From positions 605,032 through 669,031 of the forward strand of contig NZ_FOSS01000002.1 of assembly GCF_900114355.1 (NCBI RefSeq): 64,000 nucleotides of DNA, in the 5' to 3' direction. The notes under the pieces are model-generated. The model worked only from the letters and a program-made list of their open reading frames with translations, was not told the DNA's origin and made no database searches. Positions 1 through 14,075 of the stretch are shown here, one piece after another (positions within the stretch are counted from its first letter, which is position 1; each line of letters opens with the position of its first letter). Both the position numbers and the translations under genes were made by a program. The DNA comes from Lysobacter sp. cf310 (GTDB taxonomy: Bacteria > Pseudomonadota > Gammaproteobacteria > Xanthomonadales > Xanthomonadaceae).

Positions 1-290
1 TTCGGGCACCTTCTCCCGCGGGCGGGAGAAGGGATAGCGAAGTCGCCTCAGCGCTTTAGCTCCTCTGCCGCTTGCGGAGTGAGGGGCCGGCCTTGCGAGC
101 CATCGGCTTGAGCGGCACCGAACGCCCGATCGCGGTGCGGTCGGGCTGGGGTGCGGATCGTCGCAGCAAGCGCGCAGCCGCACGCGTTGCCCTCATCCGT
201 TCCCGGGCGCTTTCTCGGCTTTGCGGTTCCTGCGGCCGCCGCAAGCGGGAGCAGCGAGTCGCAAGCGCCGCCATCAAGAACCCAAAAACA
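1..290. other. Intergenic stretch with no recognisable gene
   Basis: I see no credible coding sequence here; the open frames are short and of arginine-rich composition, as expected by chance at high G+C. The only structure is a hairpin at 9-32 with 10-base arms (CCTTCTCCCG / CGGGAGAAGG). A closely related hairpin lies at 49185-49210, so this looks like one copy of a dispersed intergenic palindrome. Confidence 0.6.
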
Positions 291-318
291 AAAAGCCCGG
301 CGAGATGCCGGGCTTTTT
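291..318 (-). terminator. Rho-independent terminator of ppiD
   Basis: The arms AAAAGCCCGG (291-300) and CCGGGCTTTT (308-317) are separated by seven bases. Read on the minus strand, the stem is followed by two short T-runs. It lies about 25 bases past the ppiD stop codon. Confidence 0.85.
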
Positions 319-340
319 GTTGCGATACGGCCGGTACCGA

Positions 341-2332
341 TCAGAGGTTCTGATCGACCACCGTTACCTTCATGCGCTTGCGCTGCGCGGCGACCAGCGC
401 CTTGATGTCGTCGGCGCCGCTGATCTGCGCCAGCTGGGTCTGCATCTGCTCGCGCTGCGGCGGCGGGACCTGGGCCAGGTCGCCCGGGGTGACCTTGCTG
501 ACCGCGAACAGCACCGCGCGGCCGTCCGGCAGCATCGCCCTGCCCGGGGTGACCTTGCCGGCCGCGGGCGGCGCGACCGCGAACACGGCCTCGCTCACGC
601 TGGGGTCCGGAATCGGCGCGCCGCGCGGCAGGTTCGGGATCGCGTGCGGCGCCGGCAACTGCTTGGAGGTCGCCACCGCTTCCAGGGTTTCGCCGCCACG
701 CAGACGCGCCAGCAGCGCGTCGGCGTCCTTGGTCGCGGCCTTGGTGGCGCGATCGGCGCGCACCGCGGCGATCACCTGATCGCGCACCTGCGCCAGCGGC
801 TGCGAGCGTTCCGGCGTATGCGCGGTCACCCGGATCAGCACGCTGTGGCCGGGCGCGATCTCGATCGGATCGCTGACCGTGCCGTTCTGGATCAGGCTGT
901 CGGAGAACGCCGAGCGCAGCAGCGTGGCGTTCGCGGCCAGGCCCTGGGCGCCGTTGCGCGCGCCGTTGCGCGTGAGCGGGCCCAGCTTCTGCACCGGCAG
1001 CTTCATCTCGCGCGCGGCCGGCGCCAGCGAGGACGGGTTCTTGTAGACCAGATCGACCAGGCGGCCGGTGAAATCGCTGACCGCGCGCTCGTTGTCGGCC
1101 TCGGTCTGCTCGCGCAGCAGCGCTTCGCGCGCCTGCTCGTAGGTTTCCTGCTGGCCGGCCTTGATCTCGCGCACCTGGATCACGTGCCAGCCGAAGTCGG
1201 TCTTGATCGGACCCACGATCGCGCCCTGCGGCGCGGCGAACAACGCCTGTTCGAACGGCGCCACCATCATGCCCTTGTTGACCCAGCCCAGGTCGCCGCC
1301 GCCGGCCTTGGAGCCGGTGTCGTCGCTGTTGGCGCGCGCGAGCGCGGCGAAGTCGGCGCCGGCGGCCTTGGCCTGCGCGGTCAACTGGGTCGCCTTCTGC
1401 TCAGCGGCTTTCTGCGCCGCAGCGTCGGCGCCGTCGGCCACGCGCACCAGGATGTGCGAGGCCAGACGCTGTTCCTGGGCGACGAAACGGCTCTTTTCCT
1501 GCTCGTAGCGCTTGCGCAGGGTGTCCTCGTCGGCCGGTGCCGGCGGCGGCACGCTGGCCGCATTCACTTCCACGTATTCCAGGGTCACGGTTTCCGGCGC
1601 GCGGTAATCGGCGCTGTGGCCCTGATACCACGCCTGCATTTCGGCGGCGCTGACCGCGCCGGTGTCGGGCGCCGGCTGCGGCAGCATCACCAGGCCGACG
1701 TCGCGGGTCTCGCCCATCAGGCGGATCAGGCGGTCCATCTCGGCCGAGGTCACGAACTCGCTCTCGACCAGGCCGCCGGCCAGCAGCGACTGCTGCAGCG
1801 ACTGGCGCACGGTTTCCTGGAACTGGGTCGGGGTCTGCGGCGGCACCTGCGAGGCCAGGGCCAGGCGGTAGCGGTCGAGATTGAACTTGCCGTCGACCTG
1901 GAACGCCGGCACTTCGGCCAGGGTCTTCTTGACCAGCGCGTCGCTGACCACCAGGCCTTCGCTCTTGGACGCCAGTTCCTGCACGCGGCGATCGATCAGT
2001 TGGTCCAGGATCGCCAGCTTGTTTTCCTTGCTCTCGAAATCGCGCGCATCGAAGGCCTCGCCTTCGGCCGCGCGGCGGCGCTGGCGCTCCTGTTCGAAAG
2101 CGGTGCGGAAATCGGTGGAGTCGATCTTCTCGTGCTGCCACAGCATCGACACCGGCCACCACGACGGCGCGCTCTGCCAGTACGAGGGCGGCACATCGAT
2201 ATGCGCGACCGAGGTATCGGTGCGCGCGCCCATGTACTGCTCGATGCCGACGAAGGCGAAGGGAATGATCAGCAGGCCGAGGATCGCGGTGGCGATCCAG
2301 CCGGAAGTCTTGTCGCGAAGTTTCTGCAGCAT
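341..2332 (-). CDS. ppiD: Periplasmic folding chaperone / peptidyl-prolyl isomerase PpiD
   Basis: This is a 663-residue inner-membrane-anchored parvulin-family protein that helps newly exported outer-membrane and periplasmic proteins to fold near the Sec translocon. The N-terminus [20 protein letters not shown] gives a short cytoplasmic segment and one membrane helix (about 12-33). A SurA-like N-terminal helical domain follows, then a PPIC rotamase domain at about residues 255-365 ([23 protein letters not shown]). The start is the ATG at 2332, because translation further upstream gives only proline/arginine-rich sequence. It is last in the tig-clpP-clpX-lon-hupB-ppiD order, as in E. coli, but three tRNA genes separate it from hupB. 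E. coli PpiD is 623 residues. Confidence 0.95.
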   Translation of the reverse strand: MLQKLRDKTSGWIATAILGLLIIPFAFVGIEQYMGARTDTSVAHIDVPPSYWQSAPSWWPVSMLWQHEKIDSTDFRTAFEQERQRRRAAEGEAFDARDFESKENKLAILDQLIDRRVQELASKSEGLVVSDALVKKTLAEVPAFQVDGKFNLDRYRLALASQVPPQTPTQFQETVRQSLQQSLLAGGLVESEFVTSAEMDRLIRLMGETRDVGLVMLPQPAPDTGAVSAAEMQAWYQGHSADYRAPETVTLEYVEVNAASVPPPAPADEDTLRKRYEQEKSRFVAQEQRLASHILVRVADGADAAAQKAAEQKATQLTAQAKAAGADFAALARANSDDTGSKAGGGDLGWVNKGMMVAPFEQALFAAPQGAIVGPIKTDFGWHVIQVREIKAGQQETYEQAREALLREQTEADNERAVSDFTGRLVDLVYKNPSSLAPAAREMKLPVQKLGPLTRNGARNGAQGLAANATLLRSAFSDSLIQNGTVSDPIEIAPGHSVLIRVTAHTPERSQPLAQVRDQVIAAVRADRATKAATKDADALLARLRGGETLEAVATSKQLPAPHAIPNLPRGAPIPDPSVSEAVFAVAPPAAGKVTPGRAMLPDGRAVLFAVSKVTPGDLAQVPPPQREQMQTQLAQISGADDIKALVAAQRKRMKVTVVDQNL

Positions 2333-2488
2333 ATCCGGGTCGCGTAGGTCGTAAGCCGGACAGTTTAGCGCGCTTGGGGCCGGGCGCGCGGGCCGGGCGG
2401 CCCAGGCGGGGCCGCCGGGGGTGGGCCGGGACGAAACCGCGAACGGCGTCGGAGAAACCGGGCCGGGGCCCGGTTCCCGCGGCGCAGG

Positions 2489-2519
2489 CAAAAAAGAAGG
2501 CGCCGTTTCCGGCGCCTTC
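2489..2519 (-). terminator. Terminator of first tRNA-Asp
   Basis: A perfect 9-bp stem GAAGGCGCC / GGCGCCTTC (2496-2504 and 2511-2519) has loop GTTTCC. An A-run on its left becomes a U-run on the minus strand. It directly follows the tRNA-Asp 3' end, and its core and loop match the second copy at 2677-2707. Confidence 0.85.
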
Positions 2520-2527
2520 GGCAAAAC

Positions 2528-2604
2528 TGGCGGAGTGGACGGGACTCGAACCCGCGACCTCCGGCGTGACAGGCCAGCATTCTAACCGACTGAACTACCA
2601 CTCC
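2528..2604 (-). tRNA. tRNA-Asp(GTC), distal copy
   Basis: A 77-base cloverleaf with encoded CCA. The acceptor stem is GGAGTGG / CCACTCC with discriminator G, the anticodon loop contains GTC, and the T-arm is GGGTTCGAGTCCC. It is identical over its length to the second copy at 2716-2792. Confidence 0.98.
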
Positions 2605-2676
2605 GCTGTTTGAACCCTGGAAACTCGGGCCGACGATTCTACCGCTATGCAACAAAATCGAGGGCTCTCACTTATA

Positions 2677-2707
2677 TAAAAACAAAAGCGCCGTTTCCGG
2701 CGCTTTT
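2677..2707 (-). terminator. Terminator of second tRNA-Asp
   Basis: The stem AAAAGCGCC / GGCGCTTTT (2684-2692 and 2699-2707) has loop GTTTCC, and minus-strand T residues follow it. It is nearly the same hairpin as the one behind the other tRNA-Asp copy, so gene and terminator were duplicated together. Confidence 0.85.
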
Positions 2708-2715
2708 GGCGAAAC

Positions 2716-2792
2716 TGGCGGAGTGGACGGGACTCGAACCCGCGACCTCCGGCGTGACAGGCCAGCATTCTAACCGACTGAACTACCACTCC
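2716..2792 (-). tRNA. tRNA-Asp(GTC), proximal copy
   Basis: A 77-base cloverleaf with encoded CCA and anticodon GTC, the same sequence as the copy 188 bases away. It lies between tRNA-Val and the other tRNA-Asp on the same strand. Confidence 0.98.
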
Positions 2793-2871
2793 GCACTTTT
2801 GAAACTTTGGCCTTACGCCTCGCGGCGCTACCGTTTCCGGCGGGCGGCTTAGCAGTAGGGCCAGTCTGATC

Positions 2872-2946
2872 TGGTGGGTGCTGAGGGTTTCGAACCCCCG
2901 ACCCTCTCCGTGTAAAGGAGACGCTCTACCGCTGAGCTAAGCACCC
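2872..2946 (-). tRNA. tRNA-Val(TAC)
   Basis: A 75-base cloverleaf ending in encoded CCA. The acceptor starts GGGTGCT, the D-arm is AGCTCAGCGGTAGAGC, the anticodon loop TTTACAC gives TAC, and the T-arm is GGGGGTTCGAAACCC. Its 5' end lies 11 bases past the hupB stop codon, so it may be partly co-transcribed with hupB. Confidence 0.97.
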
Positions 2947-2957
2947 GAGCGAGTCGC

Positions 2958-3230
2958 TTAGTTTACAGCATCCTTCAGCGCCTTGCCAGCCTTGAACGCC
3001 GGGTTCTTCGAGGCCTTGATCTTGATGGTGGCGCCGGTCTTCGGGTTGCGGCCCTGGCGCGCGGCGCGCTTGCGGACCTGGAACGTACCGAAGCCCACGA
3101 GCGTGACGGTGTCGCCCTTCTTCAGCGCCTTCGTGATCACGCCGATAACGGCGTCGACGGCGTTGGCTGCGTCGGTCTTGGACAGCTCGGCAGCATCGGC
3201 GACGGCGCTGATGAATTCACCCTTGTTCAT
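2958..3230 (-). CDS. hupB: DNA-binding protein HU-beta
   Basis: A 90-residue histone-like nucleoid protein that bends and compacts DNA as a dimer. The start [18 protein letters not shown] is typical of HU, and the DNA-binding arm signature [18 protein letters not shown] is present at about residues 46-63. Length matches E. coli HU-beta (90 residues). It follows lon on the same strand after a 222-base gap, which probably holds its own promoter. Confidence 0.98.
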   Translation of the reverse strand: MNKGEFISAVADAAELSKTDAANAVDAVIGVITKALKKGDTVTLVGFGTFQVRKRAARQGRNPKTGATIKIKASKNPAFKAGKALKDAVN

Positions 3231-3452
3231 TCTTTGGACTCCCTGTGCGGTGTTACCGCGTGTTCTGAGAATCGGCGTGGCGCGCTGCGCGAGCGGGCCA
3301 CGCCGATCGAGTTTGCCGCGCCTACTGCGTCTTTTGGCAGCTTTCGCGCGGTTGCGGTCGTTATACCAGCGGCATTTTGGGGGTGCAAGCCTGAAAGCTA
3401 ATAACGACGGGCCTTCCAGCCGATTCGATCGCTTTCCGACCAACGGAATCCG

Positions 3453-5885
<2,433 letters not shown>

Positions 5886-6029
5886 GACAGCTCCGGGGGG
5901 AGAAAACACTTAAAAAATACTGGAAATCCGGCAGGTGAAACCGGACGCCTTCGACGGCGTCCCCGGCCGGGATCGCGGGCGATGCAGCCCCTTGCGACGG
6001 TTATGGGGGCCTGCGCCATAGGATGCAAG

Positions 6030-6055
6030 CGGCCCGCGCTTCGCAGCGCGGGCCG
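6030..6055 (-). terminator. GC-rich hairpin after clpX
   Basis: The arms GGCCCGCGCT (6031-6040) and AGCGCGGGCC (6045-6054) enclose loop TCGC, about 80 bases past the clpX stop. No strong T-run follows on the minus strand, so this may be a weak terminator or a processing/stabilising hairpin in the clpX-lon gap. Confidence 0.45.
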
Positions 6056-6132
6056 TGCAGAAAAACCGTCATGGAATCAGCCGGTTACAGCCGATATGCG
6101 ACGCCCGTTCGGGAACGTCGCTGGGGCCGCGT

Positions 6133-7425
<1,293 letters not shown>

Positions 7426-7610
7426 GCTTTTGCCCAAATGGTGCGGTGTTCTCGGAGCGCGCCCGATCGGGCCGCGTCCGGAGTTACGTGGTGCGTTGTC
7501 GGCCCGAGGATAACACAGCGCTCCGGCCCGTCCCCGGGCCGGTCGCCATGTCCATTGCCTGCCGAAAACAGGAGTTCGATCAACGGCTTGCGCGCGGGCT
7601 TGGCCCGGCC

Positions 7611-8237
<627 letters not shown>

Positions 8238-8403
8238 CTCGACGGCACCTATGGCTGACGTTGAATGCTTTGCAGAGCCTTCGGCGGTGCCGAAGGTTCC
8301 CGGTTAGGCCCAACTTGGGGCCTGCCGGGCCTCTACGCAAGGGCGTCCTGGGTTCGGGACGCCGGCCTGGCGCGTTCGCTTCCTGCGGGATCGTCGCCCG
8401 GAC

Positions 8404-9702
8404 TTACTGGCGGATCGCTTCGCTGAACGAGAGCGGCTGCTCGGTGTGCTGGGCGCGCTCGGCGATCCAGTCGATCACCTGCTCTTCCATCACCCGGCCC
8501 TGCAGGCTGTTCATCAGCTGCGGGTCGTTGCGGTACAGCTCGATCACCTGCTGCGGTTCCTCGTAGGTCGAGGCGATCAGCTTCAGGGTCTCGTTGACGC
8601 GACGCGGGTCCAGCATCAGCTGGTTGCGGCGCGCGATCTCGCCGACCAGCAGGCCGACCAGCACGCGCTTCTGGGCGCTGTCCATGAAGGTCAGGTAGGC
8701 GTCGGCCGGGGCTTCGATGTTGCGGCCCTGGCGGCGCGCCTGCTCGACGGTCTGGCGGGCCATGTCGCGGGCCTCGCCCTCGACCAGCTTCGGCGGCATT
8801 TCCACGTGCTGGTAGGCGGCGATCAGCTGCTCGCCCACTTCGCGGCGCAGACGGGTCATCAGCGCGCCCTTGAGCTCGCGCTCCAGGTTGCTGCGGATGT
8901 CGGAGCGGAACTGCTCCGCGTCGCCGCTCTTGATGCCGAAGCTCTTGATGAAGGCCGCGTCCACGTCCGGCAGCACCGCTTCGGAAACCGCGGTGGCCTT
9001 GAGGTGAACCTCGACCGTGCGGCCGGCGAACTGCGGCACGCGCCATTCGGCCGGGAACTCGATCGGGGCGACCTTCTCGTCGCCGGCCTTGAGGCCGACC
9101 AGCGCTTCTTCGATAGCCGGGAACATCGCGCCCGAACCGATCACGGTCGCGCCGCGCTCCACGCCCTCGGCGGGGATGCGCTCGTCGCCGACCTGCGACC
9201 AGGTCTCGATCTCGACCGCGTCGCCGGTGGCGGCCGCGCGCTCGATAGGGTTCCAGCTGCGGCGCTGCAGGCGCAGGTTCTCGATCATCGCGTCGATGTC
9301 GGCGTCGGCCACCTCGGAGGTGTTGCGCACGACATTGAGCTTGGCGACGTCGATGTCGCCGAAATCCGGGACCACTTCGAAGGTGGCCACGTAGGCCAGC
9401 TCGCCGCCCTCGGCGGCCGCCGGCTCGATCATCGGGTTACCGGCGATCTGCAGCGACTCCTGGCGCACGGCATTGCTGAAGCCTTCGCGCAGCAGGCCGT
9501 CGAGCACTTCGGCGCGGACCTGCTCGCCGAAACGCTGCTCGATCACCTTGGCCGGCACCTTGCCGGGACGGAAACCCTTGATCTTGGCGCCGCGCGCGAT
9601 TTCGCGCAGGCGACCGCCGACCTGGCTCTCGAGGCGATCCGCCGGGAGACTGAAGGTCAGACGGCGTTCCAGATTACCCAGCGATTCGACCGAAACTTGC
9701 AT
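8404..9702 (-). CDS. tig: Trigger factor, ribosome-associated chaperone
   Basis: A 432-residue chaperone that docks at the ribosome exit tunnel and folds nascent chains. The start [20 protein letters not shown] is typical. The ribosome-binding signature GFRPGKVP is near residue 45, followed by the FKBP-type isomerase domain (about 150-245) and the long C-terminal helical arms. The ATG at 9702 was preferred over one 12 codons upstream because the family starts here. It is first in the tig-clpP-clpX-lon block. Confidence 0.97.
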   Translation of the reverse strand: MQVSVESLGNLERRLTFSLPADRLESQVGGRLREIARGAKIKGFRPGKVPAKVIEQRFGEQVRAEVLDGLLREGFSNAVRQESLQIAGNPMIEPAAAEGGELAYVATFEVVPDFGDIDVAKLNVVRNTSEVADADIDAMIENLRLQRRSWNPIERAAATGDAVEIETWSQVGDERIPAEGVERGATVIGSGAMFPAIEEALVGLKAGDEKVAPIEFPAEWRVPQFAGRTVEVHLKATAVSEAVLPDVDAAFIKSFGIKSGDAEQFRSDIRSNLERELKGALMTRLRREVGEQLIAAYQHVEMPPKLVEGEARDMARQTVEQARRQGRNIEAPADAYLTFMDSAQKRVLVGLLVGEIARRNQLMLDPRRVNETLKLIASTYEEPQQVIELYRNDPQLMNSLQGRVMEEQVIDWIAERAQHTEQPLSFSEAIRQ

Positions 9703-9872
9703 ATCCACTCCTGCTACCGCGACGGCCCGTCGCGGCACGATGTTGAAGACCTGTCCGACCGCTGGCCGGGTCTAGGCCCTCCAGCGGAACTTACTAGTTT
9801 CGCCGATTACGGGCCGCGCTGCCAGCCGGGCGTCCGAAGGGCGCCCGCCGGCACGGATCGTACGGGTGCGGC

Positions 9873-10502
9873 TCAGCGCAGGATGCGACGGAAGGTCAGG
9901 TTTATCCGCGGCCCGCAGGGCCGGGCCAGCTTGGCCACCCCATGCAGCCAATGGCGCTGGGTCTGGCCGCGCATCAGCAGCAGGCTGCCGGAGTCCAGGG
10001 GGATGCGCACCGGCGCGACCGCGCTGGGCGGCGCCCCGCGCGCGAGGCGGCGCTTCATCACGAACACCCGGCGCTCGCCCAGGCTCAACGAGGCGATGGT
10101 CGGGCGCGGGCCCAGCTCGGGCTCGTCGTCGGCGTGAAAGCCCATGCCGTCGCGGTGATCGCGGTAGTAGTTGAGCAGGACGCTGTTGAATTCGGCTGCG
10201 CTGGCGCGCTCCACCCGCTGTTTCAGGTCGGCCAGCAGGGGCGTCCAGGGGCGCGGCCGCAGGTGCAGGCCTGAATAGGTGTAGGCGGCATCGGCATCGC
10301 CGTACCAGGCGCTCAGGCGCGGTTGCGCGACCTCGCGCCCGAACACCACGATGCGCTCGGCGCGCCAGGGCACCTCCGCGATCAGCTCGGCCAGCACCTC
10401 GGCGTCGGGCCGGCCCAGGTCCAGGCGCGCGAGCAGCGCCACGTCGGCGCCGTCCATCGTCAGGGTCTGGAAACCGTCGGCCGGGGCGAACAGGTCCTGC
10501 AT
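9873..10502 (-). CDS. AlkB-like 2-oxoglutarate/Fe(II) dioxygenase
   Basis: A 209-residue member of the AlkB family, which removes alkyl groups from nucleic-acid bases by oxidation. The iron facial triad is visible as HADDE (HxD, about residue 130) plus the later histidine in QRHWLHGV. The two arginines expected to bind 2-oxoglutarate are in RINLTFR at the C-terminus. NYYRDHRDGMGFHADDEPEL resembles the short, ALKBH2/3-like bacterial branch more than E. coli AlkB. It lies between tRNA-Leu and tig on the same strand; no SOS or Ada box is obvious. Confidence 0.9.
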   Translation of the reverse strand: MQDLFAPADGFQTLTMDGADVALLARLDLGRPDAEVLAELIAEVPWRAERIVVFGREVAQPRLSAWYGDADAAYTYSGLHLRPRPWTPLLADLKQRVERASAAEFNSVLLNYYRDHRDGMGFHADDEPELGPRPTIASLSLGERRVFVMKRRLARGAPPSAVAPVRIPLDSGSLLLMRGQTQRHWLHGVAKLARPCGPRINLTFRRILR

Positions 10503-10537
10503 GCGCGGTGGGCGCTCCTTGTAGCCGGCGCCGGGGC

Positions 10538-10623
10538 TGGTGCGAAAGGCGGGACTCGAACCCGCACGGGGGTTACCCGCTGGAACCTAAATCCAGTGCG
10601 TCTACCAATTCCGCCACTTTCGC
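10538..10623 (-). tRNA. tRNA-Leu(TAG)
   Basis: An 86-base class II tRNA with a long variable arm and encoded CCA. The acceptor stem is GCGAAAG / CTTTCGC, the anticodon loop TTTAGGT gives TAG, and the T-arm is CGGGTTCGAGTCCCG. It lies 35 bases upstream of the AlkB-like gene on the same strand. Confidence 0.97.
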
Positions 10624-10713
10624 GTTCGCGCCGACCCGCAAGCGCGGGCCGGGCATTCTAGGCGCGCGGCGGCGCCTTGCGCAAAGCGGCCGCGCGCGGC
10701 GCGTGCCCGACGC

Positions 10714-11028
10714 TCAGTCCTCGGCCTGAATCGGAGGCGCGGGCACGGGCGCGGAGCCGTAGACCTCCTCGATCGCCGCGACCTTGCCGTCCTTGATCGT
10801 GATCAGCGTGGTCTTGCCGTCGCGGTAATACTCGAAACGCTCGCCGACCTCGGCGCCGCGTTTGTTCTCGATCTTCTTGATCCGGCTGGGCGCGCCGGCG
10901 ACCTGATAGACCTGCCCCACCCCATCGCCGGTCACGAGCACCCGGTTGCCGAACGCGACCGTGTCGGCGGCCCAAACCGGCGTCGACAAAGCCAACCCCA
11001 CCACCAGTCCCCACCCTAGCTTGCGCAT
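10714..11028 (-). CDS. Small secreted protein, DUF2845-like
   Basis: A 104-residue protein with a Sec signal peptide (MRKLGWGLVVGLALSTPVWA, cut expected after VWA). The mature part VLVTGDGVGQVYQVAGAPSR followed by YRDGKTTLITIKDGKV resembles the small periplasmic DUF2845 family, in which a glycine-rich loop precedes a 'GxP' turn. Function is unknown. A GGAGGG ribosome-binding site supports the ATG at 11028. It is a single gene on the minus strand. Confidence 0.75.
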   Translation of the reverse strand: MRKLGWGLVVGLALSTPVWAADTVAFGNRVLVTGDGVGQVYQVAGAPSRIKKIENKRGAEVGERFEYYRDGKTTLITIKDGKVAAIEEVYGSAPVPAPPIQAED

Positions 11029-11223
11029 GACCGCCCTCCTCTTCCGTGGATGCTGTCAGGCTACCCACACCACCCTAGCGCGGGCTTAACCGCTGCCCGC
11101 GATGCGACGAACCGGTGTGCGGGCCCAGCGCTCCGGACTAGCGGGCCTCGGCCGCCTCTGCCTGCTTCATTTCCCGGTATCGCCTCAGGCGCGACTCGCT
11201 CGCGATCGCGGCGACCGCTTAGG

Positions 11224-12060
11224 TCAGCGGCTGCGGAACACCGTGATGCGGTCGCTCGGCGGCCGCGCGTCGCCCGCAAGCCAAGGCTCGGCGGCGACTA
11301 CCGCGGTGCAGGGCCCCAGCGTGCAGACGCGGATCGCGCGCGATCGCGCCTGCCGTGCGATCGCGTCCAGCATCTGGCGCAGGATCGTGCCGGTGAACGG
11401 CGTGTACAGATAGAAGACCGTCGCGTGGCTCAGATCGACCGCGCGCGCATCCGCGCAGGCGAACGTGGCGCGCGTCAGCCCCAGCTCGGCGGCGCAGGCT
11501 TGCGCACTGGCCACATACGCCGGTTCGATCTCCACGCCGTGCGCGCGCGCCTCGGTGCAGGCCGCGACCAGCAGCGGCACATGGCCGAGGCCGGCGCCGA
11601 GGTCGATCAGTACGTCGTCCGCGCTCAACGGCAGGCGTCGCAGCAGGTCGAACACATGCCGCGCCGGCGTGGGCTGATAGAACACCATCTCCTCCGCCAG
11701 CGCGCCGATCTCGTCGCCGGGCTCAGGCAGGCGCAGCACGCCGCTGACGAGTTCGTCGAGGGGGTCGTAGTGCTCGCCGCTCGCGGTTGCGGTGGCGAAA
11801 TCGCGCTCGGCCCAGTCCAGCAGCTCGGCGCCGCCGCCGTCGCGCAGGGTCTCGCGCAGACGCTCGCACAGCGCGCGGTCCAGCGCTTCCAGGCGCAGCC
11901 GCAGGGCTTGCGCTCGCGCGCGCTCAGGCTCGTCGCCGCCGCCAAGATCGGCAGCGCGTTCCAGGCGGTCCAGGGCCTGCGCACGCTCGCGCAGCGCCTG
12001 CGGATCCAGCAGGGTCGGATCCCGCTCCAGGGTGTCCAGCAAGGCGTGCAATGCGGTCAT
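11224..12060 (-). CDS. Class I SAM-dependent methyltransferase, function unknown
   Basis: A 278-residue protein. The first 125 residues are predicted helical and charged. The rest is a Rossmann-type methyltransferase: motif I DLGAGLGHVPLLVA (about 160-173), an acidic ribose-binding residue in GVEIEPAYV, and motif II/III FACADARAVDLSHATVFYLY. The tail ends in a short strand (PSDRITVFRSR). Substrate is not evident; the domain order is somewhat like DOT1-type and other small-molecule methyltransferases. It stands alone on the minus strand. Confidence 0.8.
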   Translation of the reverse strand: MTALHALLDTLERDPTLLDPQALRERAQALDRLERAADLGGGDEPERARAQALRLRLEALDRALCERLRETLRDGGGAELLDWAERDFATATASGEHYDPLDELVSGVLRLPEPGDEIGALAEEMVFYQPTPARHVFDLLRRLPLSADDVLIDLGAGLGHVPLLVAACTEARAHGVEIEPAYVASAQACAAELGLTRATFACADARAVDLSHATVFYLYTPFTGTILRQMLDAIARQARSRAIRVCTLGPCTAVVAAEPWLAGDARPPSDRITVFRSR

Positions 12061-12130
12061 CGAACGGCGGATGCGGTGGGATCGCGAAGCCTAAAGGATG
12101 GCGGCGTCGCCGCGCGCCTGCCGCACGCAC

Positions 12131-13384
12131 CTAGGCGCGGCCCGCACAGGCCTCGATCCGCACGCGCTCGCTCGGATCGCCCGAACGCGTCGTCATCAGC
12201 GGCCGCTCGGCGGCGCTATGCCAGGCCACGCGCGGCCACCACGGCGCGATGGCCGCGCTGCGTCCGGGTTCCAGCATCTGCCCAGGGCGAGGCGTCAGCA
12301 CCTGGATGTCGCCGCAGCGTGCGGCGGCCAGGACCCGCTCCACCGGTTCGGTCCAGGCGTGATTGGCTTGCTGGATCAGCGCCCAATGCACCGGAATCAG
12401 CGCCTTGCCGCGGACCAGCCGATGCGCCTCCACCGCCAGCTCCGGCCCCAGGTGGGTGTCCGGCCAGTGCGTGTCGTACTGCCCGGCCTCGATCAGGGTC
12501 GCGTCGAAGGGGCCGAGGCGCTCGCCGATCAACGCCAGCTGATCGTGGAAGCCGGTGTCGCCGGAGTACCAGACGCGATGGCGCGCGCCCGCGATCGCAT
12601 AGCCCGCCCACAAGGTCTGATTGGACTGGCCCAGGAACCGACCGGACTTGTGGCGCGCCGGCGTCGCGGTCAGCTCCAATCCGCGCACGCGCGCCGACTG
12701 CCACCAATCCAGTTCGACGATGCGATGTTCGGGGATGCCCCAGCGCGCCAGATGCGCGCCGACGCCCAGCGGCACCACGAATATCGTGCGCCAGCCCCGC
12801 ATGGCCTGGACGGTGGCGCGATCCAGATGATCGTAGTGGTCGTGCGAGATCAGCACCGCGTCGATGTCCGGCAACTGCTCCAAAGCCACAGGCGGACGGA
12901 ACCACGGCTGCGGGCCGGCCCAGCTCAGCGGCGAGATGCGGTCGCTCCACACCGGATCGATCAACACGTTGCCGCCGTCGATCTGGATCAGCGCGGAGGC
13001 ATGGCCGAACCAGGTGATGCGCAAGCCCGACGCCGGCGGCCGCGCCAGTTCGGCGGCCGAGGGACGAACGACGGCGACGGCGCCGTCGGGCTGCGCGGCG
13101 GGCGTGGCCGGACCGAACAGCAGACGTCGCCACGCGCCGTCGGTATCGGCCCACAGCGGCTGCGGATTGCGGAACTGCGTTCCGTCCCATTGCGCCGACG
13201 CCTGCGCGCGGATCAGGCGCGCGCCTGCGGGCTTGGCGCCGAACGAGGCGCAGCCGCTGATCAGCGCGGCGGCCAGCAGGGCCAACAGCAGACCGCCCGC
13301 GCCCACGCCCAGCCATGCGCCCCACTTCAGCCAGCGACGTCGGCCGCGCGCGGCGGACGCGCCCTGCGCGGTGGTCCTAGCCAT
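12131..13384 (-). CDS. Metallo-beta-lactamase-fold lipoprotein, NAPE-PLD/UlaG-like
   Basis: A 417-residue protein with an N-terminal membrane helix that ends in a lipobox-like LISGC (about residue 43), so probably a membrane-anchored periplasmic lipoprotein. The metal site HDHYDHLD (HxHxDH) is at about 175-182. Further metal ligands lie in YSGDTGFHD and IPVHW. GLRITWFGHASALIQIDGG is typical of the N-acylphosphatidylethanolamine phospholipase D-like branch, so a phosphodiester/lipid substrate is possible but unproven. Its start overlaps the end of the upstream reductase by 8 bases, so it is the third gene of a TetR-divergent operon. Confidence 0.85.
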   Translation of the reverse strand: MARTTAQGASAARGRRRWLKWGAWLGVGAGGLLLALLAAALISGCASFGAKPAGARLIRAQASAQWDGTQFRNPQPLWADTDGAWRRLLFGPATPAAQPDGAVAVVRPSAAELARPPASGLRITWFGHASALIQIDGGNVLIDPVWSDRISPLSWAGPQPWFRPPVALEQLPDIDAVLISHDHYDHLDRATVQAMRGWRTIFVVPLGVGAHLARWGIPEHRIVELDWWQSARVRGLELTATPARHKSGRFLGQSNQTLWAGYAIAGARHRVWYSGDTGFHDQLALIGERLGPFDATLIEAGQYDTHWPDTHLGPELAVEAHRLVRGKALIPVHWALIQQANHAWTEPVERVLAAARCGDIQVLTPRPGQMLEPGRSAAIAPWWPRVAWHSAAERPLMTTRSGDPSERVRIEACAGRA

Positions 13385-14075
13385 TGGACGCACCTCCCGA
13401 CCCGGCGTTGGCGTCGGTCGCGGCCTGCGCCGTCCAACCTCGGATCGTGCGGTTATCGAACAAGTCCTGCGCGGCGCCATGCTTGGCCACGTCGAGCAAG
13501 CATTGCGCCAAGCGGTCGCAGTCGACGCTGTAGTCCTGGCTGAACAACGACACCAGAGCGCCGATCGGCGCGAACCACCGGCCCGGATCCTTGCGCGCCA
13601 CGCTGCGCGCGGTCGGCCGGATGTAGCCCGGCCGGAAACGGTAGATCTCGCCGCCCAGTTCGCCCAGCTTGCGTTCGGTGCGGCCCTTGATGCGCGCGTA
13701 CAGCGCGGAGGCGCGTTCGTCCGGATCGGCGCTGCGCCCGCTGACGAAGCAGAACCGGATGCGCGGATCGACGCCCCGCATCGCCTTGGCCGCGGCCAGC
13801 GCGTAGTCCAGGGTGATCCGCACATACTGCGCCTGCGGCACCTGGGTCTGCGAAACGCCCAGGCACCAGATGCAGGCGTCGGCGCGCAACAGATCGACGG
13901 GGATCGTCTGATAGTCGGTGAAATCGCTGAGCACCGCCTCGATCAGTTTCGGATGCGCGCGGCCGAGCGTGCGCCGCGTCAGCACCACCACCCGTTCGAT
14001 GGCGGGATCGGCCAACGCCTGCCGCAGCACCTCGCTGCCCACGAAGCCGGTGGCGCCGGTCAGGATCAATCTCAT
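13377..14075 (-). CDS. NAD(P)-binding Rossmann-fold protein, NmrA/YbjT-like
   Basis: A 232-residue short oxidoreductase-like protein. The dinucleotide-binding motif TGATGFVGSEVL starts at residue 6, and the pattern WCLGVSQTQ ... FVSGRSAD ... YARIKGRTE resembles atypical SDRs of the NmrA/HTATIP2 type. These often lack the usual catalytic YxxxK, so this may sense redox state or act on quinones rather than reduce a fixed substrate. The ATG overlaps the stop of the upstream epimerase-like gene in an ATGA, which implies translational coupling. Confidence 0.8.
   Translation of the reverse strand: MRLILTGATGFVGSEVLRQALADPAIERVVVLTRRTLGRAHPKLIEAVLSDFTDYQTIPVDLLRADACIWCLGVSQTQVPQAQYVRITLDYALAAAKAMRGVDPRIRFCFVSGRSADPDERASALYARIKGRTERKLGELGGEIYRFRPGYIRPTARSVARKDPGRWFAPIGALVSLFSQDYSVDCDRLAQCLLDVAKHGAAQDLFDNRTIRGWTAQAATDANAGSGGASNG

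Noticed and set aside
221-2347. A 708-codon plus-strand frame opposite ppiD
   Set aside because: Its composition is Arg/His/Leu-rich and it has no recognisable domain, while the minus strand encodes a full PpiD.
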